Part shown: positions 9,537 through 19,003 of the stretch, one piece after another | How positions within the stretch are numbered: the stretch's first letter is position 1 | How the letters are laid out: each line of letters begins with the position of its first letter | DNA from: Anoxybacillus flavithermus | GTDB lineage: Bacteria; Bacillota; Bacilli; Bacillales; Anoxybacillaceae | Assembly (NCBI RefSeq): GCF_002742685.1 | Contig: NZ_PEDM01000006.1 | Coordinates: 1 to 64,000, forward strand | Reading direction: 5' to 3' | Length of the DNA stretch: 64,000 nucleotides | Notes under the pieces: generated by a model | Told to the model about the DNA's origin: nothing | Database searches by the model: none | The model's input: the letters and a program-made list of their open reading frames with translations, nothing else | Translations under genes and position numbers: made by a program

Positions 9537-10064
9537 ATGAACATAGCTGTTGGAACGAAAAATAATACGAAAGTGAAAGCGGTAAAGGCTGTGTTTCATG
9601 AGGCACACTATACGATTATTTCGAGTGATGTGCAACCGAGCGTGTCAAAACAGCCGTTTTCCGATGAAGAAACGTTGCAAGGTGCGATTGAGCGAGCGAC
9701 GTTAGCTGTTTGTGATCAACAAGCTGATGTCGGGATTGGATTAGAAGGTGGTGTATTTGTTGCACAAGATAGGACGATTTGGTTATGCAATTGGGGGGCG
9801 CTCGTTGATCGTGATGGAGCTGTCGTGGTTGCCGGAGGGGCGCGCATTCCGCTCCCCGCTGAAATCAGTGAACAGCTAAGACGTGGAAAAGAATTAGCTG
9901 AAGTGATAGATGAATACGCCAATCGTGGTGATGTTCGTTCAAATGAAGGAGCAATTGGCATTTTGACGAACGGAGCAGTCGACCGAACAACGATGTATAC
10001 ACATATCGTTCATATGTTAAAAGGGCAATATGAACATCAAAAGAAAGGATGGAGAAATGAATGA
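9537..10064 (+). CDS. DUF84/YjjX-like non-canonical purine NTP phosphatase
   Basis: A 175-residue protein of the ITPase-related DUF84 family. It opens with VGTKNNTKVKAV, the Rossmann-like nucleotide-binding start of the family, and has the conserved glycine-rich GIGLEGGV segment and the acidic SDEETLQGA region. Members hydrolyse ITP/XTP and so clean the nucleotide pool. It starts 12 bases after ytoP with AAGGAGAT and overlaps ytpP by four bases (ATGA), so it is in one transcription unit with them. From memory it is not at this place in B. subtilis. Confidence 0.85.
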   Translation: MNIAVGTKNNTKVKAVKAVFHEAHYTIISSDVQPSVSKQPFSDEETLQGAIERATLAVCDQQADVGIGLEGGVFVAQDRTIWLCNWGALVDRDGAVVVAGGARIPLPAEISEQLRRGKELAEVIDEYANRGDVRSNEGAIGILTNGAVDRTTMYTHIVHMLKGQYEHQKKGWRNE

Positions 10065-10387
10065 AAGCGATTGAACGGATTGAACAATATAACGACGCAA
10101 TTCAGCATGGGAAAGTCATCATGATGTTTACGGCTGATTGGTGTCCGGATTGTCAAGTTATTAAGCCAATTTTACCAGAAATTGAAGCGCAGTTTTCGGA
10201 TTATACGTTTTATGCAGTTGATCGAGATCAATTGCTTGACTTGCTTGCTGAGCATAACGTTTTTGGTATTCCGAGTTTTATTGCATATGAAAATGGGCAA
10301 GAACGTGGACGATTTGTCAGCAAAGATCGGAAAACGAAAGAAGAAATCGTTGCTTTTATTCAAAGCTTAGGTGAGCGTGATGAATAG
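10061..10387 (+). CDS. ytpP: Thioredoxin-like protein YtpP
   Basis: A 108-residue thioredoxin-fold protein with the active-site motif WCPDC (Cys28, Cys31) after FTAD, and the cis-Pro loop FGIPSFIAY. The CPDC centre differs from the CGPC of general thioredoxin, which changes redox potential and partner choice. The start overlaps the DUF84 gene stop and its end overlaps ytpQ, showing coupled translation. Likely a cytoplasmic thiol reductase or de-bacillithiolase-type protein; the partner is not known. Confidence 0.9.
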   Translation: MKAIERIEQYNDAIQHGKVIMMFTADWCPDCQVIKPILPEIEAQFSDYTFYAVDRDQLLDLLAEHNVFGIPSFIAYENGQERGRFVSKDRKTKEEIVAFIQSLGERDE

Positions 10388-11186
10388 TAAACAAATAAGT
10401 GAACATATTCAACAGCGGTTATCTCATTATCCATGGGAATTTCAATGGGATCGAAAAAAAGATACACTTCGTATTGAACATCGCGACACGAAAAAAGGGG
10501 TGACGATCTCGTTACCCCCTATTATCGCCAAATGGGAGGTTGAGAAAGAGCGTGCCATTGACGAAGTCGTTTATTATGTCGAACAAACGTTAACGGCATT
10601 ACATGATGATTCGTCGTTACATGGAAAAGAAAAATATATATATCCGGTTATCCGCTCTACCTCATTCCCGACAAAAACGAATGAAGGCGCTATGTTTATT
10701 TATGACGAACATACAGCAGAAACACGCATTTATTATGCGCTTGATTTAGGGACAACGTATCGGCTTATTGATGAACGTTTAGTTAAATCGGAGCGTTGGG
10801 ATGTGCAGCAATTAAAAGAGATTGCTCGCTTTAACGTTCGGTCGTTACCTACAACAGTGAAAGAGGACCGTGTAGCTGGCAATACGTTTTATTTTTTGAA
10901 TACAAACGATGGATATGATGCAAGTCGCATATTGAATGATTCTTTTTTGAAAAGTTTTTCTAAACAAATAAAGGGAACGATGTTGCTTGCAGTTCCCCAT
11001 CAAGATGTACTCATTATTGCTGACATTGAAAACGAAATCGGCTATGATGTACTTGCGCAGTTAACGATGAGTTTTTTTGCAAGTGGTAGAGTGCCTATTA
11101 CTGCGCTTTCATTTTTATATGAAGATGGGCAACTTCAACCGATTTTTATTCTTGGAAAAAATCGTCGAAAGGATGAGAAAAAATGA
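10380..11186 (+). CDS. ytpQ: YtpQ, DUF1444 family protein
   Basis: A 268-residue soluble protein of the DUF1444 (UPF0354) family, function unknown. I chose ATG 10380, which follows AGGTGA and gives the family's usual length of about 269; the GTG at 10371 would add three residues and overlap the ribosome site. It overlaps both ytpP upstream and ytpR downstream by a few bases, so the four genes from the DUF84 protein to ytpR form one coupled block. Confidence 0.85.
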   Translation: MNSKQISEHIQQRLSHYPWEFQWDRKKDTLRIEHRDTKKGVTISLPPIIAKWEVEKERAIDEVVYYVEQTLTALHDDSSLHGKEKYIYPVIRSTSFPTKTNEGAMFIYDEHTAETRIYYALDLGTTYRLIDERLVKSERWDVQQLKEIARFNVRSLPTTVKEDRVAGNTFYFLNTNDGYDASRILNDSFLKSFSKQIKGTMLLAVPHQDVLIIADIENEIGYDVLAQLTMSFFASGRVPITALSFLYEDGQLQPIFILGKNRRKDEKK

Positions 11187-11788
11187 ATGTATTTTACAAT
11201 CGAGAAGGCATTGGTGACACGTTGCTTATTACATTAAAGGCTGTTGATCCGCAAGTGCGAGCTTTTGAGAAAAAAGGAGATGTCGTGCGCATTTTCAATG
11301 AGCAAACAGGTGAGACAGTCGGTTACAATATTTTTCACGCGTCTACATACGGCACATTTGAAGGAAATGGAGTCGTTGAACTAACGGAACAAGTCATTGC
11401 GACAATTAATGACGTGTTGCGAAAAAATGGTATTAATGAACAAGTAACTGCTGATTTTTCACCAAAGTTTGTTGTCGGTTACGTGAAAGAAAAAGAAAAG
11501 CACCCGAATGCTGATAAATTAAGTGTTTGTCAAGTAGATGTTGGTACAGAAACGTTGCAAATTGTATGTGGGGCTCCAAACGTAGAAGCGGGACAAAAAG
11601 TCGTTGTCGCAAGAGTCGGAGCGGTCATGCCAAGCGGTCTAGTCATTCAGGAAGCAGAGCTTCGTGGCGTAAAATCTTACGGAATGATTTGTTCTGCCCG
11701 CGAACTAAACTTGCCAAACGCTCCTCAAGAGAAAGGAATTCTCGTTTTACAAGATGAGTACGAAGTAGGTCAACCATTTTTCAGCTGA
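11183..11788 (+). CDS. ytpR: YtpR, tRNA-binding-domain protein
   Basis: A 201-residue protein. Residues 1 to about 90 form the small N-terminal domain typical of YtpR. Residues about 92-201 are an OB-fold tRNA-binding domain like that of the PheRS beta chain N-terminus ([20 protein letters not shown], then VVCGAPNV-like [12 protein letters not shown] and [12 protein letters not shown]). It may bind tRNA or act as a stand-alone editing or chaperone factor; the role is unknown. The start overlaps the ytpQ stop. A strong terminator follows, closing the operon that began at ytoP. Confidence 0.9.
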   Translation: MNVFYNREGIGDTLLITLKAVDPQVRAFEKKGDVVRIFNEQTGETVGYNIFHASTYGTFEGNGVVELTEQVIATINDVLRKNGINEQVTADFSPKFVVGYVKEKEKHPNADKLSVCQVDVGTETLQIVCGAPNVEAGQKVVVARVGAVMPSGLVIQEAELRGVKSYGMICSARELNLPNAPQEKGILVLQDEYEVGQPFFS

Positions 11789-11816
11789 CTTCCGTTGCGG
11801 CAGTCAGCTTTTTTTG
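11783..11816 (+). terminator. Rho-independent terminator of the ytoP-ytpR group
   Basis: AGCTGAC pairs with GTCAGCT and is followed by seven further T; the loop holds a TCCGTTGCGGCA inner hairpin. Confidence 0.8.
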
Positions 11817-11859
11817 TGGTAAAATAAAACCGAATGTACAAAGAAAGAGTGAGGATCGA

Positions 11860-14028
11860 ATGGGTTGGTTAAAGGCATTATTTCGTTATTTATTTGGGGA
11901 GAACGATGAGATAAAAGAGACGCGCAGACGACCTCCGGCACCAAAAAACGAATATAAACATGTGGAGGCAAAAGTCGTTTATGAATATCCGAAAGGGAAG
12001 TTTCGCTTTCCATTAATCCCAGATGAACCGAAGGAAAGACAAAAAGTACAAACAAATGAACAAAAACGTTCTTCGCTACAAATCGTTTCCTTTGAGAAAA
12101 AAACAGAGCGCATAGAGCGTACAGTAAACGAGTCACGTACGTTTCGCCCGACAGATGTGCCATCGCCTGTATTTGGTTATAAACGAATGGAGCGTGTCGA
12201 GCGAAAAAAAGAACATGATGCGGTTGTTGAATTTGAACTTTCGATTGCTGAAAAAGTCGAAACAAACGAACATGTGTATACACAAGTAGATGAGTCAGTA
12301 GGGAGACAGCCCGTTGATGAAACAAACGAACATGTGTATACACAAGTAGATGAGTTAGTAGGAAGACAGTCCGTTGATGAAACAAACGAACATGTACAGA
12401 TGCCAGTAAGTGAGCCACTTCATCATGAAGAGCAAGATGTTGCTCATGAGAAGGAAGCTGCCGAAGAACATATGGAGCAAAATGAGGAGGAAGAAACGAA
12501 AGAGCAGGAACGAGAAGAAGAAAAAACACGACAACGAAGCGGAGTACCGTACAATGTCATCATGTTAAAACAAGATCGAGAAAAATGGAAACAACGGCAA
12601 GAAAAGCGATCCTATGCGTTCCCATCATTATCGTTATTGCGTGCTCCAACGATTCAGCATGAAGGCGATGAAACATGGTTAAAAGAACAAACAGATCGAT
12701 TAAATGAGACGTTTAAAAATTTCAATGTTGGAGCAACAGTCGTTCATGTGACTCAAGGTCCGACGGTTACTCGTTTTGAAGTGCAACCAGAACTTGGCGT
12801 GAAAGTGAATAAAATTACGAATTTAGCGGATGATATTAAATTAAATTTAGCGGCCGTGGATATTCGTATCGAAGCGCCTATTCCGGGAAAAAACACGATC
12901 GGAATTGAAGTACCTAACCGATCAAGCCGCCCTGTTTTTATTCGTGAAGTATTACAAAGCGATGAGTTTCAGCAATCAGACTCCCCGTTAACCGTCGCTT
13001 TAGGACTAGATATTTCAGGAAAACCGATTGTAACTGATTTAAAAAAGATGCCGCACGGGTTGATTGCGGGGGCAACTGGATCAGGAAAAAGCGTATGTAT
13101 GAATGCAATGTTAGTGAGCTTGTTATATAAAGCAACCCCACACGAAGTGAAGTTGTTATTAATTGATCCGAAAATGGTCGAACTTGCACCATACAACCAT
13201 ATTCCACATTTAGTTAGTCCCGTCATTACGGATGCAAAAGCAGCAACAGCAGCGTTAAAATGGGCTGTATCTGAAATGGAGCGACGATACGAACTATTCG
13301 CACATACTGGTGTACGTGATATTGTTCGTTATAATGGGTTAGTGCGAAAAGCACAAAAGCCGGAACAACATTTACCATATATCGTCATTGTTATTGATGA
13401 GCTTGCAGATTTAATGATGGTTGCGCCAGCTGATGTGGAAGAAGCGATTTGTCGTATTGCTCAAAAAGCGCGCGCATGTGGTATTCATTTGCTTGTTGCT
13501 ACACAACGCCCATCTGTTGACGTCATTACAGGTTTAATTAAGGCAAATATCCCAACGCGTATTGCCTTTTCTGTATCGTCGCAAATTGATTCACGTACAA
13601 TCATTGATATAAACGGTGCCGAAAAATTACTTGGACGAGGCGATATGTTATTTTTAGAAAATGGAAAAGCGAAACCGATTCGTTTACAAGGTAACTTCGT
13701 ATCGGATGAAGAAATAGAGCGTGTCGTCGCCCATGTACGACAGCAAATGGAACCGTCCTATTTATTTCAACATGATGAGTTGTTGCAACAACATGTACAA
13801 GCTGATGAAGATGATGAGTTGTTTTATGAGGCATGTGAATTTGTTGTTCAACAAGGCGGTGCCTCAACATCAAGCTTACAACGTCGTTTTCGCATTGGCT
13901 ATAATCGGGCGGCGCGCTTAATTGAGATGATGGAGCAACGTGGCATCGTATCGGCGCCAAAAGGAAGCAAGCCACGCGATGTTTTAATTGATGAACAAGA
14001 TCTTGAACAACTACAAGACACAATTTAG
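11860..14028 (+). CDS. sftA: DNA translocase SftA (FtsK/SpoIIIE family)
   Basis: A 722-residue soluble FtsK-type motor that moves chromosomal DNA away from the closing septum. There is no N-terminal membrane segment, which distinguishes SftA from SpoIIIE. Residues 1-250 are a charged, low-complexity linker with a 20-residue tandem repeat (from 134). The motor holds Walker A GATGSGKS (404-411) and Walker B IVIDELAD (510-517). A gamma winged-helix domain (about 648-712) with RRFRIGYNRAARLIE should read KOPS/SRS-like sites. It is shorter than B. subtilis SftA (about 950), the loss being in the linker. ATG 11860 follows AAGAGTGAGGAT. Confidence 0.94.
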   Translation: MGWLKALFRYLFGENDEIKETRRRPPAPKNEYKHVEAKVVYEYPKGKFRFPLIPDEPKERQKVQTNEQKRSSLQIVSFEKKTERIERTVNESRTFRPTDVPSPVFGYKRMERVERKKEHDAVVEFELSIAEKVETNEHVYTQVDESVGRQPVDETNEHVYTQVDELVGRQSVDETNEHVQMPVSEPLHHEEQDVAHEKEAAEEHMEQNEEEETKEQEREEEKTRQRSGVPYNVIMLKQDREKWKQRQEKRSYAFPSLSLLRAPTIQHEGDETWLKEQTDRLNETFKNFNVGATVVHVTQGPTVTRFEVQPELGVKVNKITNLADDIKLNLAAVDIRIEAPIPGKNTIGIEVPNRSSRPVFIREVLQSDEFQQSDSPLTVALGLDISGKPIVTDLKKMPHGLIAGATGSGKSVCMNAMLVSLLYKATPHEVKLLLIDPKMVELAPYNHIPHLVSPVITDAKAATAALKWAVSEMERRYELFAHTGVRDIVRYNGLVRKAQKPEQHLPYIVIVIDELADLMMVAPADVEEAICRIAQKARACGIHLLVATQRPSVDVITGLIKANIPTRIAFSVSSQIDSRTIIDINGAEKLLGRGDMLFLENGKAKPIRLQGNFVSDEEIERVVAHVRQQMEPSYLFQHDELLQQHVQADEDDELFYEACEFVVQQGGASTSSLQRRFRIGYNRAARLIEMMEQRGIVSAPKGSKPRDVLIDEQDLEQLQDTI
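12259..12396 (+). repeat. 60-bp tandem repeat inside the sftA linker
   Basis: A direct repeat with period exactly 60 bases, two full copies (12259-12318 and 12319-12378) and a partial third (from 12379). Copies 1 and 2 differ at only a few bases. It encodes a 20-residue unit beginning ETNEHVYTQVDE and stays in frame, so copy-number change would only lengthen or shorten the linker. Confidence 0.9.
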
Positions 14029-14099
14029 ATGGAGTAGTCGTGAAATAGAAAACATGCTATGCTAAATAAGTGAAAACGATGGCTGAAGGGGAAAGAAAA

Positions 14100-15209
14100 A
14101 TGAAGGAAATCGAGTTGAAACTACAAGGGAAAATTAAACGATTAACAAATAAAACGTTTAAATTTGATGAGCGTGTGAGAGATGGCTGGTTTTCAGCCGT
14201 ATATTTTTTAAAAACGCGTGAAATCGTTAAGGAATTTCGTCCGAATAATATTGTTACGATGCAATTTTTTCAAAAAGAACATGCTGTCTTATGTGGGACG
14301 GATGAAGTGATTGCCTTATTGCATACGTTTGCTGATGAGCCGGAAAAATTAGAAATTTATTCATTGAAAGACGGCGATAAAATTAGCCCATTCGAGACGG
14401 TGTTGACCATCACAGGCCCGTATCAAAATTTCGGGTATTTAGAAGGTATTATTGATGGGATTTTGGCGCGCCGAACATCTGTAGCAACAAACGTATATAA
14501 CGTTGTCAAAGCGGCTGCATTATCTGGTGTGCAAAAGCCGGTCATTTTCATGGGAGATCGTGATGATCATTTTATGATGCAAGCTGGTGATGGATACGCA
14601 GCCTTTATTGGTGGTTCGACTGCTCAAGCGACACATGCGATGAACGAATGGTGGGGAAAACAAGGCATGGGAACGATGCCGCATGCGCTCATTCAATTGT
14701 TTGATGGGGATGTTGTTGCGGCGGCAAAGGCGTATCACGAAAAATATCCAGACGATGATTTAATTGTTCTTGTTGATTATAACAATGACTGTATTACAGA
14801 TGCGCTGAAAGTGGCGCGAGAGTTTGGTGATAAGTTAAAGGCTGTTCGCGTTGATACGTCTCGAACAATGATCGACCAATATTTTATTCGCCATCCAGAA
14901 GTGCTCGGTACTTTTGATCCGCGTGGCGTGAATCCACCACTTATTTTCGCTTTGCGTGAGGCACTTGATCGCGAAGGATTTGAGCATGTGAAAATCGTTG
15001 TTAGCGGTGGATTCAACGAACAGCGCATTATTGAGTTCGAAAAGCAAGGTGTGCCGGTTGATATGTACGGTGTAGGAAGTAGTTTGTTAAAAGTACATAT
15101 CGGTTTTACTGGTGATAACGTGTTATTAAACGGAAAACATCAAGCGAAAGCAGGGCGCCGTTATCGTCCAAATCCACGTCTCGAAAAAGTGGAGTATACT
15201 GGTCAGTAA
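14100..15209 (+). CDS. Nicotinate phosphoribosyltransferase-like protein
   Basis: A 369-residue NAPRTase-family protein, which would join nicotinate and PRPP to nicotinate mononucleotide for NAD salvage. Visible family features are the GDRDDHF loop, the GTMPHALIQ segment with the candidate catalytic His, the acidic LVDYNNDC strand and the phosphate-binding VVSGGFNEQRI plus YGVGSSLL at the C-terminus. It belongs to the shorter archaeal/Geobacillus-like form rather than the about 480-residue PncB. ATG 14100 follows AAGGGGAAAG; the GTG at 14070 has no ribosome site. It sits alone between sftA and murC and ends in a long terminator hairpin. Confidence 0.85.
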   Translation: MKEIELKLQGKIKRLTNKTFKFDERVRDGWFSAVYFLKTREIVKEFRPNNIVTMQFFQKEHAVLCGTDEVIALLHTFADEPEKLEIYSLKDGDKISPFETVLTITGPYQNFGYLEGIIDGILARRTSVATNVYNVVKAAALSGVQKPVIFMGDRDDHFMMQAGDGYAAFIGGSTAQATHAMNEWWGKQGMGTMPHALIQLFDGDVVAAAKAYHEKYPDDDLIVLVDYNNDCITDALKVAREFGDKLKAVRVDTSRTMIDQYFIRHPEVLGTFDPRGVNPPLIFALREALDREGFEHVKIVVSGGFNEQRIIEFEKQGVPVDMYGVGSSLLKVHIGFTGDNVLLNGKHQAKAGRRYRPNPRLEKVEYTGQ

Positions 15210-15213
15210 CACG

Positions 15214-15253
15214 GAAAAACTGATAGAAGAATGATGCTTCTATCAGTTTTTCT
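15214..15253 (+). terminator. Rho-independent terminator after the NAPRTase-like gene
   Basis: A perfect 16-bp stem GAAAAACTGATAGAAG / CTTCTATCAGTTTTTC with a seven-base loop, five T in the right arm. Confidence 0.88.
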
Positions 15254-15281
15254 TATCATTGCTCGCAAACGATGGTATAAT
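15253..15281 (+). promoter_or_regulatory. Probable sigma-A promoter of murC
   Basis: TTATCA (15253-15258) and TATAAT (15276-15281) are 17 bases apart, about 90 bases before the murC start and just after the preceding terminator. Confidence 0.65.
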
Positions 15282-15370
15282 GAAGTTTGTTACATAAGAT
15301 GAAAATAGCAAAACGGAATTTGTGTCATATACTGCTATATAGATCAACGATAGTTGGTGGAGGTTTTTTT

Positions 15371-16672
15371 ATGACTACTTACCATTTTGTCGGCATTAAA
15401 GGTACTGGAATGAGCGCACTTGCTCAAGTGTTACATGATATGAAATGTGCTGTGCAAGGTTCAGATTACGATAAGCGGTTTTTTACGCAAGAAGCTTTAG
15501 AAGAACGAGGAATTCCCATTCTTCCATTTCGGGCGGAAAATATTCAAAAAAATATGGTTGTGATTGCTGGAAACGCCTTTCCTGATACACACGAAGAAAT
15601 TATAGCCGCTCGCGAACTCGGCGTACCAGTCATTCGTTATCATCAGTTTTTAGGTGAATTTTTGCAGAAATTTACTAGTATCGCTGTGACTGGCGCCCAT
15701 GGGAAGACATCAACAACAGGATTGCTCGCTCATGTGATGCAAGGAGCGCAACCAACGTCATATTTAATCGGAGATGGTTCCGGAAAGGGAAGAGAAGGGA
15801 GTAAATATTTTGTATTTGAAGCGTGCGAATATCGCCGTCATTTTTTAGCATATTGCCCGGATTATGCGATTATGACAAATATTGATTTCGATCATCCAGA
15901 TTATTTTGCAAATATTGAAGATGTGTTTTCTGCATTTCAACAAATGGCGTGGCAAGTGAAAAAAGGAATTATTGCTTGCGGGGATGATGAATATTTACAA
16001 AAAATTCAAGCAAAAGTTCCTGTTGTTTTTTATGGGTTTGCTGAAGATAATGATTTTCAAGCACGAAATATTGTGAAAACATCAGAAGGGACATCGTTTG
16101 ATGTGTTTGTGCGCCATACGTTCTTTGCTTCTTTCCATATTCCTCGATATGGCGATCATAATGTGCTTAACGCGCTCGCTGTCATTGCGCTTTGCCATTA
16201 CGAAGGGATTGATGTGAGTATTATTCAAGAACGATTAAAAACGTTTCCTGGGGTGAAACGTCGTTTCCATGAGAAACCGTTTGGTTCACAAGTGCTTATT
16301 GATGATTATGCCCATCATCCGACGGAAATACGGGCAACGATCGAGGCGGCAAGACAAAAGTATCCAGATCGTCAAATTGTTGCGATTTTTCAACCGCACA
16401 CATATACACGGACGCAAACATTTTTACAAGAATTTGCTGAAAGTTTATCGCTTGCTGATGCGGTATATTTGTGCGATATTTTTGGCTCAGCGCGCGAGCA
16501 CCAAGGGAAATTATCCATCGAGGATTTGCGTGCAAAAATTGATGGGGCAAAACTGTTGCATGAGGAACAAGTTGACGTGTTAAAACACCATGATCACGCT
16601 GTCCTTATTTTTATGGGAGCAGGCGATATTCAAAAATTTCAAGAGAAATACGAACAATCGGTTCACGTATAA
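15371..16672 (+). CDS. murC: UDP-N-acetylmuramate--L-alanine ligase
   Basis: A 433-residue cytoplasmic Mur ligase that adds L-Ala to UDP-MurNAc in peptidoglycan synthesis. The N-terminal UDP-binding loop is [11 protein letters not shown] (8-18); the ATP P-loop [11 protein letters not shown] is at 106-116; the central EACEYRRHF and C-terminal [10 protein letters not shown] motifs are those of MurC. I start at ATG 15371 because GGTGGAGG lies eight bases upstream and the length then matches the family (432); the open frame upstream has no ribosome site. A bidirectional terminator separates it from ytxJ. Confidence 0.96.
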   Translation: MTTYHFVGIKGTGMSALAQVLHDMKCAVQGSDYDKRFFTQEALEERGIPILPFRAENIQKNMVVIAGNAFPDTHEEIIAARELGVPVIRYHQFLGEFLQKFTSIAVTGAHGKTSTTGLLAHVMQGAQPTSYLIGDGSGKGREGSKYFVFEACEYRRHFLAYCPDYAIMTNIDFDHPDYFANIEDVFSAFQQMAWQVKKGIIACGDDEYLQKIQAKVPVVFYGFAEDNDFQARNIVKTSEGTSFDVFVRHTFFASFHIPRYGDHNVLNALAVIALCHYEGIDVSIIQERLKTFPGVKRRFHEKPFGSQVLIDDYAHHPTEIRATIEAARQKYPDRQIVAIFQPHTYTRTQTFLQEFAESLSLADAVYLCDIFGSAREHQGKLSIEDLRAKIDGAKLLHEEQVDVLKHHDHAVLIFMGAGDIQKFQEKYEQSVHV

Positions 16673-16674
16673 GC

Positions 16675-16710
16675 AAAAAGCAACTATGATTCGCTCATAG
16701 TTGCTTTTTT
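16675..16710. terminator. Bidirectional terminator between murC and ytxJ
   Basis: A 15-bp perfect stem AAAAAGCAACTATGA / TCATAGTTGCTTTTT with a five-base loop. The stem is nearly identical to the terminator at 19004-19040. Confidence 0.88.
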
Positions 16711-17013
16711 CATTTGGTCATATGTGACGTTCCAATGGGAAGCATGCCACGCCACCCCGTTATCAGTCACCCATAATACTTGAGGAGATTCGTGTTTAAC
16801 ATGAAACGTTTCTGCAATATGTTGCGACAATGGGCGTGCGTGTTGTACATGTAAATAATAGGCATGAATGTGTGGAAAATCTTTTACAAAACGTTCGAAC
16901 TCCACCCATGCCCGATGGCTGATTGGACATGTCAGACTATGTTTCATCAATAAAAATGGACGGTGGGATGAATAAATTTGTTCAAATTGTTCAATTGTCT
17001 CAACTTTCTTCAT
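16684..17013 (-). CDS. ytxJ: YtxJ, bacillithiol-system redox-active protein
   Basis: A 109-residue thioredoxin-like protein with a monothiol centre LTCPISHRAW, fitting the monothiol bacilliredoxin-like YtxJ family that serves bacillithiol-producing Firmicutes. No second Cys is near, so it should work with bacillithiol rather than by an internal disulfide. Start at 17013, ten bases after AAAGGA; 17019 is possible. It overlaps the end of ytxH and is the last gene of a ytxG-ytxH-ytxJ operon. Confidence 0.85.
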   Translation of the reverse strand: MKKVETIEQFEQIYSSHRPFLLMKHSLTCPISHRAWVEFERFVKDFPHIHAYYLHVQHARPLSQHIAETFHVKHESPQVLWVTDNGVAWHASHWNVTYDQMKKATMSES

Positions 17014-17350
17014 GTGCATCAATTCCTTTATTCAAACGTTTTTCGACATCATGAACCGCTTGTTCGGTTTCTTTTAATAACTGTTCCACATCTGATGAAG
17101 GAAGGGGAATCGGGATAGATGAAATGGAATGCGATTTCTCTTGTTCGCTTTTTATCGGTTCTTCTTTTTCTTCACTTTTTCTCCATTCATTTATATTGCT
17201 TTCTTTGAAATCATTCAACAGTTGTTTTCCCTGTTGTGTTGATTCTGCTAATAATTGTTTTCCGCGTTCGCTCGACAAAAAGAGTGCTGCTGCTGCACCT
17301 GCAATTCCCCCAACAATTGCCCCGAGTAGAAAAGAACCATTTTTCGCCAT
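17000..17350 (-). CDS. ytxH: YtxH family protein
   Basis: A 116-residue protein with one N-terminal hydrophobic, glycine/alanine-rich segment (about 6-27, FLLGAIVGGIAGAAAALF) followed by SSERGKQLL, the YtxH/GvpP-like signature, then a charged, partly coiled tail. B. subtilis YtxH is a general-stress protein of unknown mechanism. ATG 17350 follows AAGGAGGC. It lies 12 bases after ytxG and overlaps ytxJ. Confidence 0.88.
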   Translation of the reverse strand: MAKNGSFLLGAIVGGIAGAAAALFLSSERGKQLLAESTQQGKQLLNDFKESNINEWRKSEEKEEPIKSEQEKSHSISSIPIPLPSSDVEQLLKETEQAVHDVEKRLNKGIDAHEES

Positions 17351-17362
17351 ATGAATGCCTCC

Positions 17363-17755
17363 TTACTTTCGTTTCTCTTTCCATTTTGTCCATATTTCAA
17401 TGAGTGTTTGTCCCCACTGAATCGCCTGCGCAATTTTTTTTTCGTTTGTTGTTAACGTTTTAGAAATCGAGTCGCTAAATGTTTGAACGGTAACACCTAC
17501 TTGTTTTACTGCATCGAATACGCTTTGCAAGCTTTCTGCTTTTTTATGCACGTCATCTGCAAGCGCGTTCGTCTTATGTAGTAATTGTGCCGTTTCTTTC
17601 CCAATTTCATGCATTTGTTTTTCAACTTCTTCTACTGTTTTTGCAACGTGTTGCAACGTTGCTTGAAGTGTTTTTAATGTTTGGACGACATAAATAACTA
17701 AAATGAGAAAAGCGATGGCGATGAGTGCAATGCTGCCATATAAAACAATGCTCAT
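17363..17755 (-). CDS. ytxG: YtxG, DUF948 membrane-anchored coiled-coil protein
   Basis: A 130-residue protein with an N-terminal membrane anchor (about 3-24) and a long helical coiled-coil part (25-110) typical of DUF948. In B. subtilis, ytxGHJ is a stress operon transcribed by sigma-B and sigma-H; a sigma-B promoter could not be identified here by eye. First gene of the operon, divergent from the M29 aminopeptidase. ATG 17755 follows AAAGGAG. Confidence 0.88.
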   Translation of the reverse strand: MSIVLYGSIALIAIAFLILVIYVVQTLKTLQATLQHVAKTVEEVEKQMHEIGKETAQLLHKTNALADDVHKKAESLQSVFDAVKQVGVTVQTFSDSISKTLTTNEKKIAQAIQWGQTLIEIWTKWKEKRK

Positions 17756-17885
17756 TGTAAAAACTCCTTTCTGTCTATCCTACGACTTTTTCGACAAAAA
17801 GAGAAAAAATCCTGCAAAAAACTCCAAATTTTTTGTAGATCGGTTACAATATACATGTACATACGATGGAATGGAGGAATACAAA

Positions 17886-19001
17886 ATGAAAGATCCGCGC
17901 ATTGAAAAATTAGCGAAAAATTTAATTCATTACTCGCTTCGCCTACAAAAAGGGGAGAAAGTATTAATCGAAAACTTCGGTTTGCAACGAGAGCTCGTCA
18001 TTGCACTTGTGCGTGAAGCGTACGCTGTAGGAGCGTATCCGTTTGTTTCATTAAAAGATCATCAAGTCGATCGTGCGCTTCTGCTTGGTGCACAAGAAGA
18101 GCAGTTTCACATGATGGCTGAATTTGAAGCAAACGTCATGAAAGAAATGGATGCTTACATCGGCTTACGTGCAGGGGATAACATTAATGAGTTTGCGGAT
18201 GTGCCAGCGGACAAAATGAAAATTCATGGGAAAACGATTATGCAAAGAGTGCATCGTGACATTCGCGTACCGAAAACGAAATGGGTCGTGCTCCGCTATC
18301 CGAATCCGTCTATGGCACAGCTTGCAAAAATGAGTACAGAGGCGTTTGAAGATTTTTATTTCAACGTATGTAACTTAGACTACGGCAAAATGGATAAAGC
18401 GATGGATGCCCTTGTTGAGTTGATGAATAAAACAGACGAAGTGCGCATTACAGGACCGGGGACAGATTTAACGTTCTCCATTAAAGATATTCCTGCTGTA
18501 AAATGTTCAGGTCAAATGAACATTCCTGATGGAGAAGTGTATACGGCTCCTGTTCGCGATTCGGTTAACGGTACTATTACATTTAATACGCCTTCACCTT
18601 ATCAAGGATTTACGTTTGAAAATGTGAAATTAACGTTTAAAGACGGAAAAATTATTGAAGCAACAGCAAATGATACAGAACGTATTAATCAAATTTTTGA
18701 TACAGATGAAGGGGCGCGTTATATCGGGGAATTTGCGATTGGGGTCAACCCATATATTCAACATCCGATGCAAGACATTTTGTTTGATGAAAAAATCGAT
18801 GGCAGTTTCCATTTTACACCAGGGCAATGTTATGACGAAGCATACAACGGCAACCATTCAAACATCCATTGGGATATGGTTATGATTCAGCGTCCGGAAT
18901 ATGGTGGCGGTGAAATATATTTTGATGGTGTACTCGTTCGCAAAGATGGGCGTTTTGTCCTCCCAGAGTTAGAGCCGTTAAATCCAGAAAACTTAAAATA
19001 A
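17886..19001 (+). CDS. M29 family (AmpS/AmpT-like) metallo-aminopeptidase
   Basis: A 371-residue thermophilic-type aminopeptidase, cytoplasmic. The C-terminal half shows M29 metal ligands: Glu in GEFAIGVNP, His in SFHFTPGQCY, and His/Asp in the SNIHWDMV motif; the first Glu lies in the NIPDGEVYTAP segment. It is shorter than the about 410-residue AmpS. I start at ATG 17886, preceded by TGGAATGGAGGAAT, and giving MKDPRIEKLAKNL; the frame is open further upstream across the divergent ytxG start without support. It ends at a shared terminator with the convergent FtsA-like gene. Confidence 0.9.
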   Translation: MKDPRIEKLAKNLIHYSLRLQKGEKVLIENFGLQRELVIALVREAYAVGAYPFVSLKDHQVDRALLLGAQEEQFHMMAEFEANVMKEMDAYIGLRAGDNINEFADVPADKMKIHGKTIMQRVHRDIRVPKTKWVVLRYPNPSMAQLAKMSTEAFEDFYFNVCNLDYGKMDKAMDALVELMNKTDEVRITGPGTDLTFSIKDIPAVKCSGQMNIPDGEVYTAPVRDSVNGTITFNTPSPYQGFTFENVKLTFKDGKIIEATANDTERINQIFDTDEGARYIGEFAIGVNPYIQHPMQDILFDEKIDGSFHFTPGQCYDEAYNGNHSNIHWDMVMIQRPEYGGGEIYFDGVLVRKDGRFVLPELEPLNPENLK

Positions 19002-19003
19002 AA

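Noticed and set aside
11804-12529. 241-codon open frame on the minus strand, His/Leu/Phe-rich
   Set aside because: It is the antisense of the sftA linker and its 60-bp repeat; low complexity, no ribosome site, and sftA is certain on the other strand.
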